A DNA stretch of 24,551 nucleotides from Bacteroidota bacterium. Its GTDB lineage: Bacteria > Bacteroidota > Bacteroidia > J057. The position numbers and the translations under genes were made by a program. The stretch is taken from assembly GCA_963169475.1 (NCBI GenBank), contig CAUJFT010000277.1, forward strand, positions 1 through 24,551, written 5' to 3'. Shown piece by piece: positions 17,926-24,551 of this stretch. The notes beneath the pieces were generated by a model that searched no databases, had not been told where the DNA came from, and saw only the letters and a program-made list of their open reading frames with translations. Each line of letters starts with the position of its first letter. Position 1 is the first letter of the stretch.

Positions 17926-18807
17926 TTAGAAGTCTCCATAGTTTACTTGAAAGCACGGTAGCCCTAACGCTAATCTCCATAAGTCCACTACTCGGTCTCT
18001 GTCGTCAAGGACAAACCGTATGAAATAACGATTTTCGATATGTAAATGAAAAAGTTCTTTTTTTACCAAATCATCTCTACGCCTATCTCCTGTTTCTCTC
18101 ATATACAAGGCATCGTACTCAATTTGATTTTGTAAAAGCCAATTTTCTGTTTGTAAGCGTGCCTTACTCTCTCTTCCAGAAAGAAAAATAATCTTTGTTC
18201 CCTCCTTTTTGTAGCAGCATAATAGTTCTGCAATTGGCTCATTCAATAGGTCAGATTCGCAGGCTTCCGAATGGTAAGGGCTTCTCCCATTAAAGATAGC
18301 CAGCGTTCCGTCTAAATCACATAAAATAGCAGGAGGCAACTCCTTTTTTTGCTTTTGGTAATGAGGTCCCCTTGTGTTTTTTAGAATGTGCTGTCTATAC
18401 ATCTTCATAATCACTTTTCTTCCCACCGGGTTTTCGCGTTTAGCATCTCTTTCGATACACTCTTCCAAAGGGGTATCCATCACTATAATTTCCTTCAATA
18501 CTTTCTCCTCGCTTTCGGTGCAATAGTCTCTTATGGCATTCTCTATCCGTTCAATCACCCGCTCTGAAAGATTCGTGTCATCAATGATTATATGTTTTCC
18601 TTCTCGTAGAGCCTCTTTCATTATAAGGTCTCTCACCCGCTCTACAAACTGCTCGTTCTCCGGCGTATGGTGTTTACAGTCCATCATCTCCCTTAAATCA
18701 TCTTTGTTAAGTCTTTTATATTTTCCTGGGTTTTCCGCTACCATTTTTTTGGCAAGGGTAGATTTGCCACTTCCGGGCAATCCTTTCATTAGAATTACCT
18801 TTTTCAT
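17926..18807 (-). CDS. T4 PseT-type polynucleotide 5'-kinase/3'-phosphatase
   Basis: The 293-residue protein is collinear with phage T4 polynucleotide kinase (PseT). The kinase half has the P-loop GLPGSGKST at residues 9-17, 'NKDDLR' (catalytic-base region) at 34-39 and 'DDTNL' at 76-80. The HAD phosphatase half has DLDGT at 164-168, 'SGRES' at 210-214, a lysine in 'DDLVKKELF' at 249/250 and 'LDDRDRVVDLWR' at 267-278. It ends in 'FQVNYGDF', close to the T4 C-terminus. Such enzymes heal RNA or DNA ends by removing 3' or 2',3'-cyclic phosphate and phosphorylating the 5'-OH so that a ligase can seal. No ligase or anticodon nuclease is visible nearby. The start codon overlaps the stop of the upstream leader ORF (TAATG). 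Phage ancestry is likely but inferred. Confidence 0.93.
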   Translation of the reverse strand: MKKVILMKGLPGSGKSTLAKKMVAENPGKYKRLNKDDLREMMDCKHHTPENEQFVERVRDLIMKEALREGKHIIIDDTNLSERVIERIENAIRDYCTESEEKVLKEIIVMDTPLEECIERDAKRENPVGRKVIMKMYRQHILKNTRGPHYQKQKKELPPAILCDLDGTLAIFNGRSPYHSEACESDLLNEPIAELLCCYKKEGTKIIFLSGRESKARLQTENWLLQNQIEYDALYMRETGDRRRDDLVKKELFHLHIENRYFIRFVLDDRDRVVDLWRLALGLPCFQVNYGDF

Positions 18808-18917
18808 TATTTGTGTTTTAGGTAAAAACCGGCGGGAGCCTCCCCCGCCTTTTTCTGATAAAATACTGCGACAAGGGAAAACTCCTTAGTTTTGTCCTTA
18901 TCCATACGATTTTGCAT
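18807..18917 (-). CDS. 36-codon leader ORF overlapping the PNKP start
   Basis: On the minus strand ATG 18917 opens a frame of 36 codons (MQNRMDKDKTKEFSLVAVFY, continuing QKKAGEAPAGFYLKHK). It ends with TAA sharing its last A with the PNKP ATG (TAATG), a classic reinitiation/coupling arrangement. It begins about 22 nt after the start predicted from a consensus promoter and is the first ORF of that transcript. The peptide is basic, soluble and unlike any family I know. Its 3' half is embedded in a GC-rich hairpin. An alternative start is the second Met (18905). It could be a regulatory leader, a real small protein, or a chance frame; coupling geometry and promoter position favour the first two. 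Confidence 0.45.
   Translation of the reverse strand: MQNRMDKDKTKEFSLVAVFYQKKAGEAPAGFYLKHK
18824..18854 (-). promoter_or_regulatory. GC-rich hairpin with T-run in the PNKP leader (possible attenuator)
   Basis: In the transcript, AAAAA-GGCGGG-(7-nt loop)-CCCGCC-GG-UUUUU forms a strong stem, with a 2-nt bulge before the A/U extension. It lies between the promoter and the PNKP start and inside the leader ORF. Its form fits an intrinsic terminator or attenuator; it could instead act at translation. Confidence 0.5.
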
Positions 18918-18932
18918 TGCTTTCCTTGTTAC
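18896..18932 (-). repeat. copy 2 of the short shared coding motif (VTRK..QNRMDK)
   Basis: It reads VTRKAMQNRMDK in the leader-ORF frame (the first five codons precede its ATG). It aligns with the sprA 5' segment at 11946-11985. Confidence 0.5.
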
Positions 18933-18945
18933 TATTTTGACTTTG

Positions 18946-18976
18946 CAAAACTACTAATTTTTATCAAAATATCAAA
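18946..18976 (-). promoter_or_regulatory. promoter of the leader ORF-PNKP unit
   Basis: TTTG (18976-18973), exactly 19 bp, then TAGTTTTG (18953-18946) on the minus strand. This is a perfect Bacteroidota -33/-7 pair. The expected start is near 18939, so both the leader ORF and the hairpin are transcribed. Confidence 0.7.
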
Positions 18977-19024
18977 AAGTGTATAGTAGTAAATAATTTG
19001 TCTTTAAAATAGCATTGAAAGTAG

Positions 19025-19032
19025 TACATTTG
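19025..19032 (+). promoter_or_regulatory. -7 element TACATTTG ahead of the SnoaL-like gene
   Basis: It is an exact TAnnTTTG match about 63 bp before the ATG. TTTG occurs at 18997-19000 but at 24-bp spacing, so the -33 half is doubtful. It is back to back with the PNKP promoter. Confidence 0.45.
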
Positions 19033-19095
19033 CAGAAAAACAATTGCAGTGTTAAAGTGGCTAAATGACACATTGGCCTAAGCACACCTTATATT

Positions 19096-19620
19096 ATGAG
19101 TATGTTTGCTTATAGGATATTATTGCTAAAAAAAAGAGTACCTCTTGTTCTCTACATGGGGCTAACTTTTATGTTTATTACTAGGTGTAACACGCCCTCA
19201 ACAGAAAACGAAAAGGTTACATTTCAGCAGTTTACTGATTTGCTCAACGAGCATAAAGCACCCGCCTTAGCTACATTCTTGGAAGAAGATTTTATTTTCA
19301 CAGACTCAAGAGGGCAAGTCCTTAACGGTTGTGAAAGGGTTGCTTCCGGTTGGAAGCAGCTTTTCAATACATTTCCCGACTATACACTCGAAGTAAAAGA
19401 GGTAATTACGGTCAAGCCCGGAAGTATTGCTGCTTTCGGATATATTAGCGGAACTTACAAGGGAATGACTACTAATGTCAATGAAAATTATTGGAGAGTG
19501 CCGGTGGCTTGGAGGGTCTTTATTAGCCCAAACGGTAAACTCAAAAGCTGGGAAGAATATCACGACACCAAAATTATTCACGAAATTATAGAAAGTAATC
19601 AAGCAGACAGCGATTTCTGA
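19096..19620 (+). CDS. SnoaL-like / NTF2-fold protein, membrane-anchored or exported
   Basis: The 174-residue product has a hydrophobic N-terminus (KKRVPLVLYMGLTFMFITRC, residues 12-31) followed by a SnoaL-like domain: 'FLEEDFIFTD', 'SGWKQLFNTFPDYTLEVKEV', 'GSIAAFGYISGTYKG' and 'YWRVPVAWRVFISPNGKLKSWEEYHD'. NTF2-fold SnoaL proteins are small alpha+beta cones that bind or isomerise small hydrophobic ligands, but many have no known substrate. Cys31 after 'FITR' could be a lipobox cysteine, though the -1 Arg is unusual, so lipoprotein status is unsure. It ends with TGA 23 bp before the ATG at 19644, suggesting cotranscription with the next gene. Confidence 0.75.
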   Translation: MSMFAYRILLLKKRVPLVLYMGLTFMFITRCNTPSTENEKVTFQQFTDLLNEHKAPALATFLEEDFIFTDSRGQVLNGCERVASGWKQLFNTFPDYTLEVKEVITVKPGSIAAFGYISGTYKGMTTNVNENYWRVPVAWRVFISPNGKLKSWEEYHDTKIIHEIIESNQADSDF

Positions 19621-19643
19621 CAACAAAAACCCCTCAATAATAC

Positions 19644-19742
19644 ATGGAAAGAATACACGCCATACTCCAAAACCTTTCTAAACAAGAAAAAAAGTACTGA
19701 AAGCAATACTTGGAAGCCTTTCATGGAAAGAAAGACAACCGT
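19644..19742 (+). pseudogene. N-terminal part of the downstream helical protein, interrupted by in-frame TGA
   Basis: ATG 19644 reads MERIHAILQNLSKQEKKY, then TGA at 19698-19700, then KQYLEAFHGKKDNR directly in frame into the gene below. The 'LSKxEKxYxK' pattern followed by a helical domain resembles, from memory, the N-terminus of related Bacteroidota proteins. This segment therefore looks like the authentic beginning of the gene broken by one substitution. Confidence 0.55.
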
Positions 19743-21131
19743 ATGCTCGAACTCATTGAACTTGCTGAAAAGAATCCTGCCCTCACCCAGGATAATGCGT
19801 CTAAGAAAATGTATGGAGACCCTAAGTCTAAGGCATTTATTATGACCAAGGGCAGGCTATTAGACAAGATGTATAAAATCCTGATAGATGCCTCCGATAT
19901 TCCCAATAACCATAGCGTAGAAGAGGACCCTAACGCCTACGCCGTGATTGACATCTACAAACAATTCACCTTAGGCTCTATCCTGACTAAGCGGGGGCTT
20001 GGAATGATGGGTAAAGATATTTGGACGGATATTCTTAAAAATAAAACTATTACAAATAATGGGTTCCGGTTACTACTCCTTTCCAATATAAGGTCGGTTA
20101 TCAAAGAAGACCTCAACGAGCTTTATGGTATCAATGAAGAAATTGCAATTGCCCTAAAAAGGCATTCTGTAGAAATCCTTGCAGAAGGTACAATGAATGA
20201 ATATCGGATTCTGCTCTACACCCAAAATTATAAAACACCACAAATCCTGCAACGATTTATAGAAGAGAAACTACCGGAGATAGAAAACGCCTTATCAGCT
20301 TACTATTCCCCTATTGCACATTATCATTATCTTTTCTTAAAAGAAGCATTAGCAGCGTTTCACTTTAACTTTGAGGTGGGCGTAGATACCATTCAAGAAA
20401 TGATTACACTCCTTAAAAATCACCCTGAAATAGCAGACAAAAATAGGACAGCGATTAGCTACTACAAATTATCGCTAATAGAACTCCAAAAACACAACTA
20501 TGAAGAAGCGTATAGAAGCGCGGACGAAGCCATAAGCCGGCTCGGAGGTCAGTTACATAATCTAATGGCGGCCCACTTTTTGAAAACAACGGCAGCTTTT
20601 TTATTGGGAAAAATGGAGGTGATTGATGAATATTATGCCTTATGGGAATCATTGCCAATTAAAGCAAATATAGACCTCCTTCATAAGATTAATTATCTCA
20701 AAGCCTGTCGTTTATATATTGAAAAGCAATATCGCGCCTTTCAAAAAATGTTAATTGAAATGGACGATTTGTATCAAAGTAAACCTCACGCCAATAGCGC
20801 ATTGAGAATATTTGAAATCATGGTTATGATTGAGACGGGAGATGATGATTTTGCTACTTCAAAAATAGAAGCCCTTCGTAAACATATCTCAAAATATGAG
20901 GTTCAGCCCCGAATCGCAACAATTTATAAAATTCTTCACCAAATAGAATTACAATCATTCGATTTTCAAGCCAATCATAAAATCAACAGCATGCTTGAAA
21001 AATTATCGTTAGAAACTCCGTGGAGTGCCAATTCCTTTGAGTTAATCCGATTTGATACTTGGTGTAGAGCTATGATGAGTAAAAAGGACTATCAGGAACA
21101 ATTTCTGGAAGAAAAAGGGACTTTTTACTAA
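19743..21131 (+). CDS. Bacteroidota helical-repeat protein of unknown function (start uncertain)
   Basis: From ATG 19743 (MLELIELAEKNP) the product has 462 residues. A TTG at 19710 would add 11. It is entirely alpha-helical, with no signal peptide or membrane segment. An N-terminal module contains 'DPKSKAFIMTKGRLLDKMYKIL', and TPR-like helix pairs follow in the middle ('AISYYKLSLIELQKHNYEEA' near residue 260). I recall similar proteins encoded across Bacteroidota without a defined role. The normal N-terminus seems to lie upstream, before an in-frame TGA at 19698. The protein may therefore be made from an internal start, be partly inactivated, or depend on readthrough. The 3' 1.4 kb is intact, arguing for a recent change or continued use. 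It is probably in one transcript with the SnoaL-like gene. Confidence 0.75.
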   Translation: MLELIELAEKNPALTQDNASKKMYGDPKSKAFIMTKGRLLDKMYKILIDASDIPNNHSVEEDPNAYAVIDIYKQFTLGSILTKRGLGMMGKDIWTDILKNKTITNNGFRLLLLSNIRSVIKEDLNELYGINEEIAIALKRHSVEILAEGTMNEYRILLYTQNYKTPQILQRFIEEKLPEIENALSAYYSPIAHYHYLFLKEALAAFHFNFEVGVDTIQEMITLLKNHPEIADKNRTAISYYKLSLIELQKHNYEEAYRSADEAISRLGGQLHNLMAAHFLKTTAAFLLGKMEVIDEYYALWESLPIKANIDLLHKINYLKACRLYIEKQYRAFQKMLIEMDDLYQSKPHANSALRIFEIMVMIETGDDDFATSKIEALRKHISKYEVQPRIATIYKILHQIELQSFDFQANHKINSMLEKLSLETPWSANSFELIRFDTWCRAMMSKKDYQEQFLEEKGTFY

Positions 21132-21363
21132 CCCAAAAGCAAGAGAACCAAGAGCTAAAAATCATTTTTATCTTTCAGTTCTATACTTGTAAACATTGTT
21201 AAAAAAAGAGTATTACAAAAAATAAAACAGATTAATTGTTTTTTTTATTGAGAATCAATTAGTTATAGTTTTTTGCCTTAATACTACTTGACCACTGCTG
21301 TTGAGCTGCTTAATAAAAAGGGAATAGTTGTAAAAATTTTGCTATTATTTTTACAAAAACAAG

Positions 21364-21371
21364 TAATTTTG
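21364..21371 (+). promoter_or_regulatory. -7 element TAATTTTG abutting recN
   Basis: It matches TAnnTTTG only 4 bp before the recN ATG; the nearest TTTG upstream (21338-21341) is at 22 bp. If used, the mRNA would be essentially leaderless. The rest of the 244-bp gap (21132-21375) is AT-rich with nothing else recognisable. Confidence 0.35.
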
Positions 21372-21375
21372 CCAC

Positions 21376-23076
21376 ATGCTAAAGCATTTACACATCAAAA
21401 ATTACGCATTATTTACCGATTGCAATGTTACTTTTGGTAATGGGCTAAATATTCTGACAGGCGAGACCGGTGCAGGAAAATCTTTACTTATTGGCGCACT
21501 TGGGCTACTAATGGGAAAGCGTGCAGACACAAATATCATTTTCAATGAGCAAGAGAAGTGTGTGGTAGAGGCTACTTTTGTAGATTTATCCCCTAAAATT
21601 TGTCATTATCTTCGGACTTTGGAGGGTTTTGATATGGATAGTAGTTCAATTATTATCCGAAGAGAACTTAATCCTTCCGGAAGAACAAGGGTATTTATCA
21701 ATGATACTCCGGTTTCTATCCAGATACTTAAAGAGGTCATGGCTTCTATCATAGATATGCACAATCAAAACGAAAGCCTCTTACTCTTGGATTCCGTCAA
21801 ACAATTGTCTTTGTTAGATGATTATGCCGGCACACAGTCCTTAGGAGAGGCTTTTCAAGCCCAACTACGCAATTGCAGCCGCATCCAAAACGAATTGAAA
21901 CAATTGGAGGCAGAAGAGGCTACTGCCAGACAACAATCTGACTATTATTCTTTTTTGGTACAAGAGCTTACAGAGGCTAATCTTCAGGAAGAGGAGGAAG
22001 AAACCTTAGAGCAAGAAATCCAGCTTCTTCAAAGTGCGACAGAAATAAGAGAAGCCTTGCAGCTATCTACAGAGCAACTCTATAATCAAGAAGTATCGGC
22101 ATATCATTTATTAAGCCAAAGCCTTGGAGTACTTCAAAAAGTTGAGAAGATAGACCCCGTAATCGGAATGGCAGTAGATAAACTTTCGGAGTGGAAAGAG
22201 GGCATGCGAGAAATCGTATATCATTTACAAAATTTGCTGGAAAATGTAGAAGAAAACCCCGAAAGATTAGCCTTTATAGAAGAACGATTAGGTATTTATT
22301 TCAAGCTAAAACGGAAATATAATGTAAAATCTGGCAGAGAGCTGATTCTATTGAGGGATAATTATAGCCAAAACCTTGAACGGTTTTCAAGCATAGAATC
22401 TTCCATTGCCGACCTAAAAGCACAGTTAAGTCATGAGTTACAAATCCTTGCAGAAATAGGGCTAAACCTTGAAGCTCAAAGACAAAAATTTATTCCGGAC
22501 TTGGAGGAAAAGGTTAATACACTACTGAAAGAAGTAGGGTTTAAAGATGCCCGCTTTATCATAAAACTCTTTCGTAATACGGCTGATACCGGCTTGCTTC
22601 TCTTAGCCGGTGAGCAAGTTCGTCCGCTCGCATCAGGGATAAATAAAGCAACATTTCTAATCCAAACGAACCCCGGTCTTCCCGCTGGAGAGCTATCAGC
22701 CATTGCATCGGGCGGAGAGGTTTCGCGGGTTATGCTTGCTATAAAATCTGTGCTAGCAGATAAATCCGAATTTCCGGTTTTAATTTTTGATGAAATTGAT
22801 ACGGGCATTAGTGGAGAAACTGCTAATAAGGTCGGAGCAGTAATGCAAAAATTGGCAAAGGCTTTTCAAATTTTATCTATTACCCACCTGCCGCAGATAG
22901 CCGCAAAAGGAAATCATCATTTCCTCATTTTTAAAGAAACGCTATCTCATACTACATTCTCCGGAGTGCGGGTACTAAATGAAAAAGAAAGAGTAGTAGA
23001 AATTGCAAAAATGATAGGAGGGGATAATCCCTCTGAAAATGCGCTAAGGAGTGCCGCAGAGCTTATCAGGAGTTAA
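21376..23076 (+). CDS. recN: DNA repair protein RecN
   Basis: RecN is an SMC-like ATPase acting early in recombinational repair of double-strand breaks. The 566-residue product has the Walker A motif GETGAGKS at residues 29-36, a long coiled-coil middle (Glu/Gln/Leu-rich, about 150-370), the ABC signature 'ASGGEVSR' from residue 444, Walker B 'LIFDEIDTGISG' (D472/E473) and the 'SITHLPQIAAKGNHHFLI' H-loop. Length and order match the family. The ATG at 21376 begins 'MLKHLHIKNYALF', the usual RecN opening. It converges on the TSP3/OmpA gene with 36 bp between stops. SOS-box-like control is not visible. Confidence 0.97.
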   Translation: MLKHLHIKNYALFTDCNVTFGNGLNILTGETGAGKSLLIGALGLLMGKRADTNIIFNEQEKCVVEATFVDLSPKICHYLRTLEGFDMDSSSIIIRRELNPSGRTRVFINDTPVSIQILKEVMASIIDMHNQNESLLLLDSVKQLSLLDDYAGTQSLGEAFQAQLRNCSRIQNELKQLEAEEATARQQSDYYSFLVQELTEANLQEEEEETLEQEIQLLQSATEIREALQLSTEQLYNQEVSAYHLLSQSLGVLQKVEKIDPVIGMAVDKLSEWKEGMREIVYHLQNLLENVEENPERLAFIEERLGIYFKLKRKYNVKSGRELILLRDNYSQNLERFSSIESSIADLKAQLSHELQILAEIGLNLEAQRQKFIPDLEEKVNTLLKEVGFKDARFIIKLFRNTADTGLLLLAGEQVRPLASGINKATFLIQTNPGLPAGELSAIASGGEVSRVMLAIKSVLADKSEFPVLIFDEIDTGISGETANKVGAVMQKLAKAFQILSITHLPQIAAKGNHHFLIFKETLSHTTFSGVRVLNEKERVVEIAKMIGGDNPSENALRSAAELIRS

Positions 23077-23112
23077 TGGGTGCTGATTATTTTAGTCAAT
23101 AGACTTGTCTAA

Positions 23113-23988
23113 CTAAGGGAATAACAAGGTTACCTCTACCCTGCTTCTTTCCTTAGGATTCCATGAATAATTTGCAGGGGGGCGCATATCCCCAAAATAC
23201 TGAAATCGAAGATGCTCTGGTTCTACCCCTCGGTCTAAGAGAAATTTTTTAATAGCTTTTCCCCTTGCATAAGTAAGGTTAGCGTTGTCTTCCTGAAAAG
23301 TCATTTCATCAGCATAAATAGAGAAAGTAGCCGTAGCAGAGGCATAAGGTAGGGTAAGCATTACAGAGAGTGTTTCTAATACCGAAAGCCCAGAAGTAGC
23401 CAAATTTGCATTTCCTCTTTCAAATATTAGTTCGTTTCTCACAGCAGCCAATATTTCATTATCTGCCGAAGAAAGTTCGGGACAGCCTTGTAGCGATTTT
23501 GTCCCTTTAGTAAAAGGACATCGGTCTTCCTTGTTCCTAATGCCATCATGGTCCGCATCGCGGTGAGGGTTGTTGGTATTTGGCTCATTTGCGCGCTCTA
23601 AAGTTTTAAAAACGGGAATAATACTGGGTTGAAAATCTGCTACTTTTGCACTCACCTCTATATTTTGAGAAGAGAAAAAAAACTTCGGAGGACAGCCGCC
23701 ATCTGCCTCTGAGCCGGGTATATCGGGACAAGCATCTAACGTATTATCTACCCCGTCCCTATCTCTATCTTGAATAAATGCCCTAGGCGGAGGGGTAATA
23801 TTTTCCGGACAACCTTTATTAGATTTTGGTCCCTGTACGTCCGGGCAGAAGTCCTTATTATCCGGAACCCCATCCTCATCGGTGTCAAGTTCCGAAGGGG
23901 TGTAAATACTTTTTGTAAGGGGGATTCCCTGTGTCTCGCGAGGAAAGATAGCAACAAAGGCTACTATCAGAATGTAACGATAAAACAT
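23113..23988 (-). CDS. TSP type-3 repeat / OmpA-like peptidoglycan-binding protein
   Basis: The 291-residue protein has a signal peptide (MFYRYILIVAFVAIFPRETQG). Three calcium-binding thrombospondin type-3-like repeats follow at residues 35-60, 74-99 and 144-169 (DxDxDGxxDxxDxCP...GC pattern). An OmpA C-terminal domain covers about 175-291. The peptidoglycan-contact positions are kept: D227 in 'SIYAD', the 'NANLTYARGKAIKKFL' helix with R242, and 'NPKERSRVEV'. There is no N-terminal beta-barrel, so unlike OmpA itself it should be a periplasmic protein linking cell wall and envelope. TSP3-OmpA combinations are common in Bacteroidota. A -7 element 18 bp upstream supports the start. Confidence 0.9.
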   Translation of the reverse strand: MFYRYILIVAFVAIFPRETQGIPLTKSIYTPSELDTDEDGVPDNKDFCPDVQGPKSNKGCPENITPPPRAFIQDRDRDGVDNTLDACPDIPGSEADGGCPPKFFFSSQNIEVSAKVADFQPSIIPVFKTLERANEPNTNNPHRDADHDGIRNKEDRCPFTKGTKSLQGCPELSSADNEILAAVRNELIFERGNANLATSGLSVLETLSVMLTLPYASATATFSIYADEMTFQEDNANLTYARGKAIKKFLLDRGVEPEHLRFQYFGDMRPPANYSWNPKERSRVEVTLLFP

Positions 23989-24005
23989 ATTTTTTCTGTT
24001 TTATG

Positions 24006-24013
24006 CAAAAATA
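24006..24013 (-). promoter_or_regulatory. -7 element TATTTTTG ahead of the TSP3/OmpA gene
   Basis: It matches TAnnTTTG on the minus strand, 17 bp before the ATG. No -33 TTTG at proper spacing. Confidence 0.4.
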
Positions 24014-24101
24014 CAAAAAATTAAAGCAATTTATCTAATAAATAAAACTTAACCCCAAATTTAGCGTATCATAAGCGTCTGTTTATACTCATCTCTCTTT
24101 T

Positions 24102-24133
24102 TTTGTGGGAAATTGAAACGATATATAAATTTG
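24102..24133 (+). promoter_or_regulatory. promoter of the acyltransferase-like gene
   Basis: TTTG (24102-24105), 20 bp, then TAAATTTG (24126-24133), close to the consensus pair. The leader to the ATG at 24196 would be about 56 nt. Confidence 0.5.
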
Positions 24134-24195
24134 AGGCATTTTATAAAAACATCTCCCAAATACAAAATCTTTTTCAAAGTAAATCAAAAAAACTC

Positions 24196-24551
24196 ATGCA
24201 GCAATTTAATGTAAGAACGTTTCGGAGTATGAATCCTATTAGGTTAATTCAAGAAACCCTATCGCCTATAACTAAGCCTTTGATTCACAAGGTGCTTGGA
24301 ATTACACAACTTGAAAAGATTCATGAAGAGATTCACAAACATAAAACCAAAGACCCTGCCGAATTTGCAGAACTTGTTCTCCGAAAGTTAAAAATATATT
24401 ATCGGCTTCCGGAAGAGGAAGTTATCGAAAAAATCAAAGCTATCCAAGGACCGCTTGTCTTTCTTTCTAATCACCCGTTAGGAGGAGTAGAGGTATTGAT
24501 TATGATTCTTTTTATGAGCAAAATCCGGAAAGATTACTACATATTGACGGA
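24196..24551 (+). CDS. lysophospholipid acyltransferase-like protein, N-terminal part (3' end outside window)
   Basis: The 118 visible residues start MQQFNVRTFRSMNP. They include a helical segment ('ITQLEKIHEEIHKHKTKDPA') and then 'GPLVFLSNHPLGGVEVLIMI', the strand-turn carrying the catalytic histidine of the glycerolphosphate/lysophospholipid acyltransferase superfamily. Related Bacteroidota proteins, often labelled hemolysin or acyltransferase, read NHPLGGLDG there. The acidic partner is Glu here rather than Asp. Family members transfer acyl groups to glycerophospholipids or to amino lipids at the membrane. The frame is open to the window edge, so the glycerol-binding and later blocks cannot be checked. 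Confidence 0.8.
   Translation, partial: MQQFNVRTFRSMNPIRLIQETLSPITKPLIHKVLGITQLEKIHEEIHKHKTKDPAEFAELVLRKLKIYYRLPEEEVIEKIKAIQGPLVFLSNHPLGGVEVLIMILFMSKIRKDYYILT

Noticed and set aside
17837..17980. 48-residue extension of the M1 peptidase into the PNKP gene
   Set aside because: It overlaps the end of PNKP and would bury the signal peptide.
19698..19700. UGA read as tryptophan genome-wide (alternative code)
   Set aside because: TGA is the natural terminator of the lipid kinase, uvrC and the SnoaL-like gene, and tryptophan is TGG throughout, so the standard bacterial code applies.
23092..23116. Hairpin between the convergent recN and TSP3/OmpA genes as a terminator
   Set aside because: The stem is only 4-5 bp plus an interrupted 5-bp outer arm, AT-rich, and lacks a T-run on either side.
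1..24551. CRISPR array, IS element, prophage or integrase
   Set aside because: No regularly spaced repeats, transposase or integrase motifs, or terminal inverted repeats were seen in any frame.

Overview
The window looks like a chromosomal segment of a low-GC Bacteroidota bacterium with a type IX secretion system. It carries sprA, the giant outer-membrane translocon gene, together with Bacteroidota-type outer-membrane proteins (DUF6089-like barrel, TSP3/OmpA protein). Almost every gene is preceded by the Bacteroidota sigma signal TAnnTTTG (-7), in several cases with TTTG about 19-20 bp upstream (-33). Shine-Dalgarno sequences are largely absent. Nothing suggests an integrated phage, an IS element or a CRISPR array. 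The content is mostly housekeeping, with a few accessory oddities.

Layout. 1-4413: minus-strand genes for the 5' end of acyl carrier protein (acpP), a DUF6089-like barrel, a YegS-type lipid kinase and UvrC. 4414-12054: sprA, minus strand. 12508-14214: a B12-binding radical SAM/DUF4080 enzyme on the plus strand. It converges on tRNA-Phe(GAA), with a 15-bp bidirectional terminator between them. 14573-17836: an M1-type metallopeptidase whose C-terminal third resembles an Omp85-type barrel. 17926-18917: a T4 PseT-like polynucleotide kinase/phosphatase, preceded by a 36-codon leader ORF that overlaps its start (TAATG) and contains a GC-rich hairpin. 19096-21131: a SnoaL-like protein and a helical-repeat Bacteroidota protein whose N-terminal coding region is interrupted by an in-frame TGA. 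21376-24551: recN, a convergent TSP3/OmpA lipid-envelope protein, and the start of a lysophospholipid acyltransferase-like gene.

How they fit together. Two themes recur. One is envelope biogenesis and lipids (acpP, lipid kinase, LPLAT-like, SprA, DUF6089, OmpA-like, peptidase-barrel). The other is nucleic-acid repair (uvrC, recN, PNK/phosphatase). The genes are mostly separate transcription units with their own -7 elements. The likely coupled pairs are leader ORF-PNKP and SnoaL-helical repeat protein. The items most worth a second look are the peptidase-barrel fusion, the leader/hairpin ahead of the RNA-repair enzyme, a short coding motif shared by that leader and the SprA N-terminus, and the in-frame TGA at 19698-19700.
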